Shown here: positions 1 to 9,150 of the stretch, in pieces
Numbering within the stretch: the first letter of the stretch is position 1
Layout of the letters: every line of letters starts with the position of its first letter
Assembly: GCA_021298575.1 (NCBI GenBank)
Contig: JAJTFM010000016.1
Location: forward strand, 1 to 64,000
Origin: Saprospiraceae bacterium
Lineage (GTDB): Bacteria; Bacteroidota; Bacteroidia; Chitinophagales; Saprospiraceae
Reading direction: 5' to 3'
Length of the DNA: 64,000 nucleotides
Program-made: the position numbers and the translations under genes
The notes under the pieces: model-generated
The model's input: only the letters and a program-made list of their open reading frames with translations
Database searches by the model: none
Told to the model about the DNA's origin: nothing

Positions 1-438
1 CAGAAGCGACCAGCGTGGTTCCCAGCCCCCTTTTCTCCTTCGGCATACTTTCGGCCACCAGCGTGATGCCGGCACCCAGTTCGCCGGCCAGTCCGATACC
101 GGCCAGAAACCGGCAAATAGCATACATTTCCACGCTGTAGACAAATCCGTTGAGAATTGTGCCCAGCGAGTACACCGCAATGGAGTAATAAAGTGCCTTC
201 ACGCGGCCCAGCTTGTCGCCCAGAATTCCGGCGCCGATTCCGCCCGCGAACAGTCCGGCCATCTGCCAGTTCTGCAGGGAAAGACTTGCATCCGTGAGCG
301 CCTGGCCACTCAGCCCGAGCTCGGTCAGGCTCTTCACCCTGACCACACCGAACAGCAGCAGATCGAAAGCATCCACAAAGTAACCGAGCGCAGAAACAAT
401 CACCGCCGCACTGAAGAAAGAAGCCGAATCAGTTTTCA
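1..438 (-). CDS. MFS transporter, N-terminal part (runs off left edge)
   Basis: The reverse strand opens with an ATG at 438 and stays open to base 1, giving 146 residues of an integral membrane protein. Visible are a first membrane helix (SALGYFVDAFDLLLFG), a second (MAGLFAGGIGAGILGDKLGR) ending in the MFS loop signature GDKLGR between helices 2 and 3, and two more helices. The pattern fits the major facilitator superfamily, most like the sugar or aromatic-acid proton symporter branch. The substrate cannot be told from this fragment. The ORF track omits it because it has no stop inside the window. Upstream, toward mrr, lie about 220 bases with no convincing gene. Confidence 0.85.
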
Positions 439-661
439 TGGGCGTAAAAATAATGGGGAGGAACGGGTTTTATGCGTGTTTTTGTTCGATTTGCACATCA
501 ATGCCTAATCCCTTTTTTAGGGCATAACTAAGAAACATAATTGACTAAACCATGATTCTTATAACGGCGCTGCCGACAAATCTCGCTCCTGAGGCATAAC
601 ACGCGGTGCTGCTCTTATCATCCCAGTTATCGTTCGCGACAGAAGGCGTTCTAAAGACAAA

Positions 662-1573
662 CTATTCATCACCAAAGTAGTCATTATCTATTTTCTTGAC
701 CTCATAGACTTGTTGTGTAGTACAGCCAAGATTATAATCTATCATCAATTGAGCCAACTGTTCCCCATTAATTCGAACTATTTTGGTTTCATTCTTAGGT
801 ATGTACTCAATTGCATCTTTGGTAAAGTCAGATGTCGTAATGAAAATACCCTTTTTAGCTCCCTGTCCGGCAAGTGCGCCGACAAATTTTTGGAGGTCGG
901 GTCTGCCCACGTTGGTACCTTTCCATTTTTTCGCCTGAATATAGATGATATCGAGGCCGAGTTTGTCTTCGTATATCGTACCATCAATACCCTCGTCTCC
1001 GCTCTTCCCAATTGCTTTTCCGGCGTCTTTAATCGAACCGCCATAACCCATCTTAACCAGTAATTCTACAACCAGGCGCTCGAAAAATGCAGGCGAAAGT
1101 TCGAGAACCTTATTTAGTAATTCGGATGCCAAAGATTTTCTAATTCCTTGATAAGCTAAATCCAGACTTTCTTCCGGGGTCTGATTGCTGTTTCTTTCTG
1201 TTAAATCTTCCTCCAGTTCATTACCGTTACGAGAAGGGCTTTGAAATTCAAGAAAGGACGGAAACTGCCGGAGAAACTTTGTGTCTATTCTGTCAGGATT
1301 TTTGGCTAATGTTTGACGGCCAAGTTCACTAATTACAACAGTTGCACGCCTAGGAGACTCCAATAATCCAGCTTTTTTAAGATAGGTTCTGGCCCAACCA
1401 ACCCTGTTATCGAAGACAGGTTGTACCCCGCTGGTAAGCAGCTCTCTTCGTTCATCATCTGTAACATGGAATTCATCAGCCAGTTTTTCAACAAGACTTC
1501 TGGCGGCATGTTCCTGCCCATCCGCAACAAGTCTCAAAAGGGGAAGCATCAATGTCTGGTAATCTGGTATCAT
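662..1573 (-). CDS. mrr: Mrr-like type IV restriction endonuclease
   Basis: The 303-residue product has the two-part layout and length of E. coli Mrr. Residues 1-90 look like the Mrr N-terminal winged-helix DNA-binding domain (DRRELLTSG, GWARTYLKKAGLL). Residues 160-290 carry the PD-(D/E)xK-type Mrr catalytic domain, with FERLVVELLVKMGYGG, then GDEGIDG and the core lysine in IYIQAKKW. Mrr proteins cut modified (methylated) foreign DNA and need no cognate methyltransferase, in line with none being next to it. The ATG at 1573 follows a -7 box at 1643-1652. The gene stands alone between an MFS gene and a lipoprotein-carrier-like gene, as expected for a solitary defence gene. Confidence 0.85.
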   Translation of the reverse strand: MIPDYQTLMLPLLRLVADGQEHAARSLVEKLADEFHVTDDERRELLTSGVQPVFDNRVGWARTYLKKAGLLESPRRATVVISELGRQTLAKNPDRIDTKFLRQFPSFLEFQSPSRNGNELEEDLTERNSNQTPEESLDLAYQGIRKSLASELLNKVLELSPAFFERLVVELLVKMGYGGSIKDAGKAIGKSGDEGIDGTIYEDKLGLDIIYIQAKKWKGTNVGRPDLQKFVGALAGQGAKKGIFITTSDFTKDAIEYIPKNETKIVRINGEQLAQLMIDYNLGCTTQQVYEVKKIDNDYFGDE

Positions 1574-1642
1574 ACGTGCTTTTTTAAACAGTTATCATTA
1601 TTCACAAAACAAATCTCTCGTGTGTGAAAACCAACATGCTGA

Positions 1643-1652
1643 CACAAATGTA
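1643..1652 (-). promoter_or_regulatory. Bacteroidota -7 promoter element of mrr
   Basis: On the minus strand the sequence reads TACATTTGTG, a match to the Bacteroidota sigma-ABfr -7 element TAnnTTTG. It lies about 70 bases before the mrr ATG. Motif match only. Confidence 0.5.
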
Positions 1653-1832
1653 GCGAAAAACACGGTGTTTTATTATTTTCAGAATATTCAATGTTCAGCC
1701 CCCTAACCACACCCCACAACACCCCCTTGTCCGTTTTTTACAAATTTTCATCGAATATTCAGGCATATCCGCTCCGAAGCCCCGTTACTTTGCTCCGCAA
1801 ACAGCTGTTTCTCACCAAATTCAATTTAAAAG

Positions 1833-2552
1833 ATGAAAAAATTACTCTTTTCCTCCGCGTTTCTCCTCGCAGCGCTCTTCGCACAGGCTCAAAACGCCGA
1901 GGAAATTGTCGCCAAACACCTGAAAGCTATTGGCGCCGATAACTGGTCCAAGGTGAATTCCCTGAAGATGGATGCGAAAATCACTTCCGATGCCATGGCA
2001 GGCATGTCTATCGCCATGAGCTCCACGATCGTGCGCGACAAGGCCGCCCGTATGGAGGTATCTGTGATGGGTATGAACCAGGTCACCGCTATCAACGGCG
2101 AAATGGGCTGGACAACCAACCCGTTCATGGGCCAGACCGATCCGCAGCCACTCACACCCGATCAGGTAGCTTCCATGAAAGACATGCTTGATATTGACGG
2201 CACGCTGCCGGGCTACAAAGACAAGGGCTATACGCTCGAGTATGTAGGCAAAGAAGACGTGGACGGAACCGAAGCCTACAAAATCAAAATCGCAAAGGGC
2301 AAAAAGACGGAATACACGTTCATTGACCCGGAAACATTCTATGAAATCAAACAAATTACCGTAGAAGAAGTGGACGGTGAAAGTGTGGAGTCGGCCTCTG
2401 TTTTCTCCAACCACACCAAAACGGATCTCGGTTTTGTTTACCCCTACACCATGCAGCAGCAAAGCCCCATGGGCCCCGCAACTGTAACCATCACCAGCCT
2501 GCAAATCAACCCGCAAGTTGACAACAAAATCTTCGAAATGCCGAAGAAGTAA
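1833..2552 (+). CDS. LolA-like outer-membrane lipoprotein-sorting family protein
   Basis: The 239-residue protein starts with a clear signal peptide (MKKLLFSSAFLLAALFAQAQ) followed by a mature N-terminus NAEEIVAKHLKAIGADNWSK. That opening and the beta-rich body (MEVSVMGMNQVTAINGEMGW; YTFIDPETFYEIKQI) are typical of Bacteroidota proteins of the LolA/LolB-like superfamily, annotated as outer membrane lipoprotein-sorting proteins. It is probably periplasmic and binds a lipid or acyl chain, but the cargo is unknown and it need not be the housekeeping LolA. A promoter-like TTACTTTGC lies at about 1785-1793. A strong terminator follows at 2569, so this is probably a single-gene transcript. Confidence 0.75.
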   Translation: MKKLLFSSAFLLAALFAQAQNAEEIVAKHLKAIGADNWSKVNSLKMDAKITSDAMAGMSIAMSSTIVRDKAARMEVSVMGMNQVTAINGEMGWTTNPFMGQTDPQPLTPDQVASMKDMLDIDGTLPGYKDKGYTLEYVGKEDVDGTEAYKIKIAKGKKTEYTFIDPETFYEIKQITVEEVDGESVESASVFSNHTKTDLGFVYPYTMQQQSPMGPATVTITSLQINPQVDNKIFEMPKK

Positions 2553-2568
2553 GCCTTTTTCTGTTAAA

Positions 2569-2605
2569 ACGGGCGCCGGTACATGCCGGCGCCCGTTATT
2601 TTTTC
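2569..2605 (+). terminator. Rho-independent terminator after the LolA-like gene
   Basis: A GC stem CGGGCGCCGG / CCGGCGCCCG with a short loop (TACATG region) is followed by TTATTTTTT. It sits 17 bases after the stop codon of the LolA-like gene. Confidence 0.85.
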
Positions 2606-2625
2606 AGGCTAAATAAATCCAGACT

Positions 2626-5600
2626 ATGAAACACTTTCTTCTCTCTGTACTCCTTTCGTACCTGTCTCTGGCCACTTTCGCCCAGACAAAAGTATCCTCC
2701 TCTACCTACGGAGCCATCGAGGCGCGCAGCATCGGACCGGCCGTCATGGGCGGCCGTATCACGGCTATCGAAGGGGTGAACAAAACACCCAAAATTCTCT
2801 ATGTGGGCACTGCCGGCGGCGGTGTGTGGAAATCAACCACGGCCGGCTTCACTTTCGAACCGATCTTTGAAAAATACCCGCAGAGTGTCGGTGCTATAGC
2901 TATTGACCAGAACAAACCGGAAACGGTGTGGGTAGGTACCGGTGAGTCCAATATGCGCAACAGTGTATCGGTTGGTATGGGTATGTACAAATCCACCGAC
3001 GGCGGCAAAAACTGGAACCGCATCGGACTGGAAAACTCGGAACATATCTCCAAAATCGTTCTGAACCCCAACGATGGCAATGTGGCCTATGTAGCAGTTC
3101 CCGGCAAACTGTGGAGCGACAGTCCCGACCGCGGCTTGTACAAAACCACCGACGGCGGCAAAACATGGGAAAAAATTCTCTACACCGATGAAAAGACCGG
3201 TTGCGCCGATATTATCATGGACCCGCGCAATCCGGATGTGCTGCTCGCGTCTATGTGGCAGTTCCGGCGCACGCCCTACTCTTTTACGTCCGGTGGACCC
3301 GGCAGTGCGCTCTACAAGAGTACGGATGGCGGCAAAAACTGGCGAAAGATCACCAACGGTCTGCCCGAAGGCACTTTCGGCCGTATTGCGCTCGCGCTCG
3401 CTCCGGGAGCACCCGATAATATGCTCGCTATCGTCGAAAGCGAAAAAACAAGTCTCCTGATCTCCTCCGACGCCGGTGAATCGTGGAAATATCAGAGCGC
3501 CAACCCCAATGTAACGGCGCGTCCGTTCTATTTCAGCACACTGGTGGTTGACCCCAAAGATCCCAAACGGGTGTACCGCCCGGCTTTCTCGCTGTCTATC
3601 AGTACAGATGGCGGTTATTCGTTCAGCGAAGCCTCCAATGCAGGCGGATGGGTACACTCAGATCACCACGCACTGTGGATCAATCCCAATACCACCAATC
3701 ACCTTTACCTCGGCACCGATGGCGGTGTCTATATGAGCCTCGATCAGGGGGTTACATGGACGCATCTCAACACGCTCCCGGTTTCCCAGTTCTATCACGT
3801 TCAGGCGGATGAACAGTCGCCATATTATGTCTATGGCGGTCTGCAGGACAACGGATCCTGGAAGGGGCCATCTCAAAGCACGGGCGGCATAGAAAACAAA
3901 GACTGGGAAAGTGTGGGCGGCGGCGACGGATTCTGGGTACAGCCCGACGCGCTCGACCCGAATTTCGTCTTCAGCGAAAGCCAGGGCGGTGAAATTACCT
4001 GCACCAATATCAAAACCAACCAGTCGCAGTTCATACAGCCCCAGCCCCTGCAGGAAGGCGAGAAATACCGCTGGAACTGGAATACCCCCATCGTCAGGGG
4101 CATCAAAAACCCGGGTACCATCTACATGGGCGCCCAGTATCTGTTCAAAACAAGCGACCGCGGCCGCAGCTGGCAGCGTATATCGCCCGACCTGACCACC
4201 AACAATGCTGAAAAGCAGAAACAGGCTCAGAGCGGCGGGGTAACGGTGGACAATACCTCCGCTGAAAACCACTGCACGATTTTCAGTATCGGCCCCTCTC
4301 CGCTGGATGAAAATCTCATTTACGTGGGTACCGACGACGGAAATCTGCAGGTTACCCGCGATGGTGGCAAAAACTGGGAGCTCCTCTCGGGTAATATCTC
4401 CGGTATTCCTGCCGGCACCTGGGTAAGCCGCGTCACACCCGGCCGCTTCAACCGGAATGTGGTATACGCCACCTTCGACAACCACGCCTACGGTGATATG
4501 AAAACGTACGCCGCCAGATCGGAAGACGGTGGTAAAACCTGGACGGTTATCAGTAATGATGCGAACCTGCAAGGGTTTGCTCACGTAATCATAGAGGACC
4601 TGGTAAATCCGGACCTGCTCTTTCTGGGAACGGAAATGGGCCTGTACCTCAGCCACGATGCCGGCAAATCCTGGGTATTATATAAATCCAAAATGCCCGA
4701 ACAGGTGGCCGTCCGCGACCTCGTGATACAGCCGAAAACCAATGATCTCGTCGTCGCCACACACGGCCGCGGTATTTTTATCATTGATGACATTTCTCCA
4801 CTGCGACAGCTCTCCGCCGATTTGCTGCAAAAGGATATCGCCATGCTCCCCACGCGGCCAACGGCAGTCACAAGCGGCCACTACGGACAGGGATTCCCCA
4901 ACACCGACTCTTACGCGGGCCCCAATGCCAGCGAACAGGCCGTGATTCAGTACTACCTCAAGGATCGTATGAGTACCGGCGATGTGACTGTTGATATCCT
5001 CGACGCGTCAGGGAATAAACTGGTTTCTTTCCCTGGAACAAAAAGAAAGGGTATCAATGTCGTACGCTGGGACATGCGTACTGCTCCGCCCAAAATGGCG
5101 AAAGGTGTACTCGTTCAGGGTGAAATGGGTGTTTATGCAGGCTTCATGGGCCGTATGGCAACTCCCGGCAACTACAAGGTGCGCATCACCGCCGGAAAGA
5201 ATGTCGAAGAGGGAACCCTGACGCTGACACCCGATCCGCTGCAGCCAGATCTCGACTACGCTAAGAAGAGTGAAGCCGCCGACCGTATGTTCCGCATGGT
5301 GGAAGATCTCGGATTCCTGGTGGCCCAACTGGATAATCTGCGCGACAGTGTGAATGCACGCGCATCGCTGGTAAAGGACAAAAAGCTGAAAGCAAAACTG
5401 GAAGCGTACAGCGCATCGCTGGAGGAGCACCGCAAAACGCTCACCGAACATATCGAATCAAAAGGTATCACGGGCGAGCAGCGCCTGCGTGCGCGCATCG
5501 GCCGACTGTACGTCTATTCGGTGATGTCCGATGATCTGCCGACACAGTCGGTGATGGAAGGTGCCAATGTAAGAACAGAAGAACTCCGTCAGGCACGCGC

Positions 5601-5763
5601 CAAAGCAGACAATATGTTCGCCAAAGAACTGTCGGACCTGAACGCCGGCCTCCGGAAAGAAAAGCTGAAGCCTGTGAGCGCAATTGATCACAAAGACTGG
5701 GAACGCCAGACATCCGGCGCTCCACAGGAAAAACCCGACCGGCCGTTTTTCTTTGAAAGATGA
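2626..5763 (+). CDS. Secreted BNR/sortilin-like beta-propeller protein
   Basis: The 1045-residue protein has a signal peptide (MKHFLLSVLLSYLSLATFAQ) and many BNR/Asp-box repeats of the form S-T-D-G-G-K-N-W (KSTDGGKNWNRI, KTTDGGKTWEKI, RDGGKNWELL, HDAGKSWVLY). These span about residues 60-720 and build VPS10/sortilin-like propellers. The C-terminal 300 residues hold a beta-rich segment (VDILDASGNKLVSFPG) and a helical tail. Bacteroidota members are usually annotated as glycosyl hydrolases, but the repeats do not prove glycosidase activity. No type IX C-terminal signal is visible. It is presumably periplasmic or cell-surface and may act in polymer or peptide turnover. Codon use looks like its neighbours. 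Confidence 0.85.
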   Translation: MKHFLLSVLLSYLSLATFAQTKVSSSTYGAIEARSIGPAVMGGRITAIEGVNKTPKILYVGTAGGGVWKSTTAGFTFEPIFEKYPQSVGAIAIDQNKPETVWVGTGESNMRNSVSVGMGMYKSTDGGKNWNRIGLENSEHISKIVLNPNDGNVAYVAVPGKLWSDSPDRGLYKTTDGGKTWEKILYTDEKTGCADIIMDPRNPDVLLASMWQFRRTPYSFTSGGPGSALYKSTDGGKNWRKITNGLPEGTFGRIALALAPGAPDNMLAIVESEKTSLLISSDAGESWKYQSANPNVTARPFYFSTLVVDPKDPKRVYRPAFSLSISTDGGYSFSEASNAGGWVHSDHHALWINPNTTNHLYLGTDGGVYMSLDQGVTWTHLNTLPVSQFYHVQADEQSPYYVYGGLQDNGSWKGPSQSTGGIENKDWESVGGGDGFWVQPDALDPNFVFSESQGGEITCTNIKTNQSQFIQPQPLQEGEKYRWNWNTPIVRGIKNPGTIYMGAQYLFKTSDRGRSWQRISPDLTTNNAEKQKQAQSGGVTVDNTSAENHCTIFSIGPSPLDENLIYVGTDDGNLQVTRDGGKNWELLSGNISGIPAGTWVSRVTPGRFNRNVVYATFDNHAYGDMKTYAARSEDGGKTWTVISNDANLQGFAHVIIEDLVNPDLLFLGTEMGLYLSHDAGKSWVLYKSKMPEQVAVRDLVIQPKTNDLVVATHGRGIFIIDDISPLRQLSADLLQKDIAMLPTRPTAVTSGHYGQGFPNTDSYAGPNASEQAVIQYYLKDRMSTGDVTVDILDASGNKLVSFPGTKRKGINVVRWDMRTAPPKMAKGVLVQGEMGVYAGFMGRMATPGNYKVRITAGKNVEEGTLTLTPDPLQPDLDYAKKSEAADRMFRMVEDLGFLVAQLDNLRDSVNARASLVKDKKLKAKLEAYSASLEEHRKTLTEHIESKGITGEQRLRARIGRLYVYSVMSDDLPTQSVMEGANVRTEELRQARAKADNMFAKELSDLNAGLRKEKLKPVSAIDHKDWERQTSGAPQEKPDRPFFFER

Positions 5764-5773
5764 GCCGTAAATC

Positions 5774-5938
5774 AGGGTGTGTCTGAAAAATACCGGCGAG
5801 GTCGAAAACAGCAGATTTTGGGTTCTGGACAAAGGTGCTTTTGAGGGTAATATCGGGTTATATTGCCCGAAAAAGACCTGCCGGACAGGTTCCAAAAGAT
5901 GCGTTTTCGGGCCGGCATGTATTTTTCAGACACACCCT
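5774..5938. mobile_element. MITE-like element with 20-bp terminal inverted repeats
   Basis: The element begins AGGGTGTGTCTGAAAAATAC (5774-5793) and ends with its exact reverse complement (5919-5938). Both ends are flanked by AATC, which looks like a 4-bp target duplication. The 165-bp body has no ORF of note. These are the marks of a non-autonomous miniature inverted-repeat transposable element. No matching transposase is present in the window. Confidence 0.75.
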
Positions 5939-5981
5939 AATCTTCGGTTTTCACCAGATTGCTTCGATTAACCTGGTTTGA

Positions 5982-6078
5982 TTTAACCGCAGAGGTGCGC
6001 AGAGGTAACCGCAGAGTAGCGCAAAGTACATTTCTCTGCGTAACTCTGCGGCGTACTCAGCGAAACTCTGCGGTTAAA
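5982..6078. repeat. Imperfect palindromic intergenic repeat (CGCAGAG type)
   Basis: The sequence starts TTTAACCGCAGAG and ends with the reverse complement CTCTGCGGTTAAA. In between are several further CGCAGAG units in one orientation and CTCTGCG units in the other. The unit can fold into a long cruciform. Similar CGCAGAG-rich palindromes occur between genes in many environmental bacterial genomes. No protein is encoded. Confidence 0.7.
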
Positions 6079-6163
6079 CAAAACTGGTTCATAGCCCTAT
6101 AATTTTCGGTAAAGGTCTTCATACCGAAAAACGAGGCAAGATGCAGTAACAAAAAATCAGCTC

Positions 6164-6694
6164 TCAACCCTGGTGAGACAAAATATCACGCATTATTTGT
6201 AAAAACTCCTGCTCACTGAAGCGGTGTCCCATATCAGGATAGACGCACGTATTTTCTTCCAGAGCAAACAGCGTGTTGTATTGTACATCAACCCGGTCGT
6301 CGAGTAATCCCTGGTATAGAAATACGTCCGGATTCTTCGAAAGAACATGGTTCCTGCTGTATTGATCGATCATATCCGTCCGGCCGTTTTCAAGAAATTC
6401 CTGCGCCTTGGGTTCAGGGTTATTGCCCAGAATTTTGACAAGGTCCATCGCCGGGTTAATCAAATGCAATCGCCGTATCTGATCCGGAAAAATTGTTTTC
6501 AGCGTCAAAGCGTAAAATCCACCAGTCGAATGACCTGTGATATCAACGTGATTCGGGTGTTGCCGGATGATTTCTCCCAGCTGGCTTATGTCTTTGGCAT
6601 AGTCGTTTTCAATGACGTAATATACATCAACAGACTGATTGTTGGAAATAAACGCTTTGGGAGTGGAGTTAAACCCCGAGATATAGAGTAGCAT
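6164..6694 (-). CDS. Small alpha/beta-hydrolase, YqiA-like esterase
   Basis: The 176-residue protein opens MLLYISGFNSTPKAF, resembling the oxyanion-side start of YqiA/UPF0227 mini-esterases. It has the nucleophile elbow GHSTGG (GxSxG) near residue 75, an acid-bearing strand (FLYQGLLDDRVDV) and a late histidine in DMGHRFSE. These complete a Ser-Asp-His triad. The fold is a minimal alpha/beta-hydrolase, probably a cytoplasmic thioesterase or acyl esterase of unknown substrate. It has no signal peptide. It lies between the palindromic repeat and the divergent beta-helix gene. Confidence 0.75.
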   Translation of the reverse strand: MLLYISGFNSTPKAFISNNQSVDVYYVIENDYAKDISQLGEIIRQHPNHVDITGHSTGGFYALTLKTIFPDQIRRLHLINPAMDLVKILGNNPEPKAQEFLENGRTDMIDQYSRNHVLSKNPDVFLYQGLLDDRVDVQYNTLFALEENTCVYPDMGHRFSEQEFLQIMRDILSHQG

Positions 6695-6816
6695 CTTCTT
6701 TTTTGGTTTAAAGATAGAAAAAGGAAATGAAATTGTCTGACGACGAATAATTTCCCTGAAATTGATTCATACAGCCCGGGCAGTTGTTATGTAACGCTGC
6801 AACAACTTATTCCGGA

Positions 6817-6824
6817 TATATTTG
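6817..6824 (+). promoter_or_regulatory. -7 promoter element TATATTTG of the beta-helix gene
   Basis: TATATTTG matches TAnnTTTG exactly. It covers the TTG at 6822 that the ORF track uses as start, so the transcript should begin after that codon. The next in-frame start, ATG 6843, directly precedes a signal peptide. Confidence 0.65.
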
Positions 6825-6842
6825 CGCAATATTTCAGCTCCC

Positions 6843-9110
6843 ATGCGCATCGCTATTCTTCTCTTCCTGCCCGCTCTCCTGGCCGCCCAGTCGCCCGAAA
6901 TCACACTCACGCAGAATCTGGTGATCAGCCAGTCGTGTACGGTGAAAAAGGAACGATATGTGCTGAAAGCCGATGCACAGAACTACCTGTTACCCACAGA
7001 AACAGGTGCTGTCACCCCGGTTATAACCATCGAAGGCGATGGCATTACCGTTGATTTTAACAACGCCGAACTGGTCAGTACAGCAGCTGCCGACCGGCCG
7101 GATCTGTTCACCGGACTGGCCATACGCATCAAGGGGAAATTCGTTACCCTGAAAAATGCCAGCGTCAGGGGCTTCAAAATTGCCCTGCTGGCAGAAAATG
7201 CAGCGTCTCTCCGGCTCGAAAACTGCGAGTTTTCCTACAACTACCGGCCCAGACTTCATTCCATCCGCGAACGGGAGGATTTCTCCGACTGGCTGAGCTA
7301 TCACCAGAACGAAAAGGATGAATGGATGCGCTACGGCGCCGCTTTTTACCTAAAAAACTGCTCAAATGTGACCGTCAAGGGATGTAAAGCCACCGGCTGC
7401 CAGAATGCCCTGCTCATGACGGGTTGTAATGATGCCGTCGTTTACAACAACTTCTTTCACTACAATTCCGGACTCGGAGTAGGCCTGTACCGCAGCAGCA
7501 GAAACAAAATCATGCACAATTTCCTCGACTGGAATGTACGCGGCTACTCACACGGTTTCTATGAGCGCGGACAGGACTCGGCCGGTATCCTGCTCTATGA
7601 ACAAAGTAGCAATAATCTCATCGCCTTCAATTCAGTCACACATTCCGGCGACGGACTGTTCCTGTGGGCCGGACAAACCACTATGGATACCGGCGAAGGC
7701 GGCTGCAACGACAACCTTATTTACGGGAACGACTTCAGTTATGCACCCACCAACGGCGTAGAGGTTACTTTCTCCAGAAATACCATTCAGGGCAATATGA
7801 TACAGGAATGTACCAACGGTATCTGGGGTGGGTACAGCTATCAGTCCAAAATAATGGGTAACCTCATCGCCAAATGCAAAACAGGTATTGCCATAGAACA
7901 CGGACAAAACGACACTATCGCCAGAAATCTGTTCATGGACGACTCAACGGGCATCCATATCTGGGCGCGGGAATCACAACCTGCCGACTGGGGCTACGCC
8001 CAAAAAAGAGATGTGCGCAGCCGCGACTGGATTATTGACCGGAACGTATTCCTGGGTGTAAGAAAACCTCTGAAAATTGCCAATTCCGAAACGGTAGCTG
8101 TTAACGGAGAAAATCTGTTCCACGATTTTGAGCAGTTACTGGTCGTACCCAAACCCAACAAATCACTGAAATTCTTCCGGAATGATGTTTACGGCTCGCT
8201 CGACGATCTGAATAAAGTCTGGAAGGATCCGCTGCTGAGTTCTTTCAGAACGGTCAATTTCTCTCATGAAGGCTCGCCGGAAAATCCGTACGCCCCGCTC
8301 GATATACCCCTCGTGGAGCTCCGCGAACCCGACAGTCTGCCCGACGGTATGCTCGCGGAACTGCCCGCAGAATTCCCGCGCGGCCGGCAGTTTATTATCA
8401 TGGATGAATGGGGTCCCTTCGATTTCCGCAGACCGGTAGCTGTACTCGACACCATTTCCGGCAACAGATACTCCTTCGTGCTGATGGGCCCTTCGGGCAG
8501 CTGGAAGATAACGGATATGAATGGTGTCAAAAACGTGAGCGCCCGCGAAGGAACCGTACCTGATGCCCTGATTGTAGAAAAAGACCCGGCTTCAGATTTT
8601 ATCGAACTCCGGTTTGACTATATCTGTCCGGAAGCTGTTACCAGTACATTCGGCGAAAATATTCCAGCCGGGAGGCCCTATCAGTTCGGATTCAGGCGCA
8701 TCGAAAAGAAATTTGACTGGAAGGTGCAGTTCTTTAATTACGAAGGCGACACGCCTCCTCAAAACTATTCCGGACTGAAGCCAGCCGCGGAAAAACAAGT
8801 AAACGACCTGTACTTCGCCTGGTGGGACAAGCCGGCAGAAGGCGTAAATGAAGATCGTTTCACCACGGTCAGTACTACCGAATTTACAATTCCTCCGCTC
8901 AGACGACGGGGTCCGCCTCTATCTCGACGGCAAACTGCTCGTGGAGAACTGGGATATTCACGAGCCGGAAACCGACGAGATAAAGGTCAGACTGGGTGGA
9001 AAACATACTATTCGCATCGAACACTTCGATGCGGGCGGATTTGGGACGTTGGGCTGGCGACTGAAAAGGTAATTTTATTACCTTTTCCAGATTTCCGATC
9101 AGATTTTTGA
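6843..9110 (+). CDS. Secreted right-handed beta-helix protein with frameshifted C-terminal PA14-like domain
   Basis: Starting at ATG 6843 the protein has a signal peptide (MRIAILLFLPALLAAQ). Residues about 45-400 form parallel beta-helix repeats rich in N (NCSNVTVKGC, NNLIAFNSVTHSGDGLFLW, NDNLIYGNDFSYAPTNGVEV), like NosD/PbH1 and carbohydrate-active helices. After about residue 680 the frame turns into a proline/arginine-rich tail ending at 9110. The +1 frame instead encodes a PA14-type segment (SDDGVRLYLDGKLLVENW) ending at 9072. Removing one C from the CC at 8892-8893 joins them as ...FTILRSDDGVRLYLDG, so the gene probably carries a 1-bp frameshift, real or from sequencing. The domains suggest an exported polysaccharide-binding or -cleaving protein. 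Confidence 0.8.
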   Translation: MRIAILLFLPALLAAQSPEITLTQNLVISQSCTVKKERYVLKADAQNYLLPTETGAVTPVITIEGDGITVDFNNAELVSTAAADRPDLFTGLAIRIKGKFVTLKNASVRGFKIALLAENAASLRLENCEFSYNYRPRLHSIREREDFSDWLSYHQNEKDEWMRYGAAFYLKNCSNVTVKGCKATGCQNALLMTGCNDAVVYNNFFHYNSGLGVGLYRSSRNKIMHNFLDWNVRGYSHGFYERGQDSAGILLYEQSSNNLIAFNSVTHSGDGLFLWAGQTTMDTGEGGCNDNLIYGNDFSYAPTNGVEVTFSRNTIQGNMIQECTNGIWGGYSYQSKIMGNLIAKCKTGIAIEHGQNDTIARNLFMDDSTGIHIWARESQPADWGYAQKRDVRSRDWIIDRNVFLGVRKPLKIANSETVAVNGENLFHDFEQLLVVPKPNKSLKFFRNDVYGSLDDLNKVWKDPLLSSFRTVNFSHEGSPENPYAPLDIPLVELREPDSLPDGMLAELPAEFPRGRQFIIMDEWGPFDFRRPVAVLDTISGNRYSFVLMGPSGSWKITDMNGVKNVSAREGTVPDALIVEKDPASDFIELRFDYICPEAVTSTFGENIPAGRPYQFGFRRIEKKFDWKVQFFNYEGDTPPQNYSGLKPAAEKQVNDLYFAWWDKPAEGVNEDRFTTVSTTEFTIPPLRRRGPPLSRRQTARGELGYSRAGNRRDKGQTGWKTYYSHRTLRCGRIWDVGLATEKVILLPFPDFRSDF
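8892..8893 (+). other. Probable 1-bp frameshift site
   Basis: An extra C in the CC at this point explains the switch from the beta-helix frame to the PA14-like frame. Deleting it restores TTT-ACA-ATT-CTC-CGC-TCA, which runs into the conserved SDDGVRLYLDG. The exact base is inferred. Confidence 0.6.
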
Positions 9111-9150
9111 TTCAGGATTTTCAATGTTGAATCAAAAATCTGACCGGAAA

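Noticed and set aside
1842-2516. 224-residue ORF opposite the LolA-like gene
   Set aside because: Antisense shadow; no family features, low complexity, and the sense frame has a signal peptide and terminator.
2833-4656. Two long minus-strand ORFs (274 and 332 aa) inside the BNR gene
   Set aside because: Shadows of a GC-rich repetitive gene; the sense frame shows Asp-box repeats throughout.
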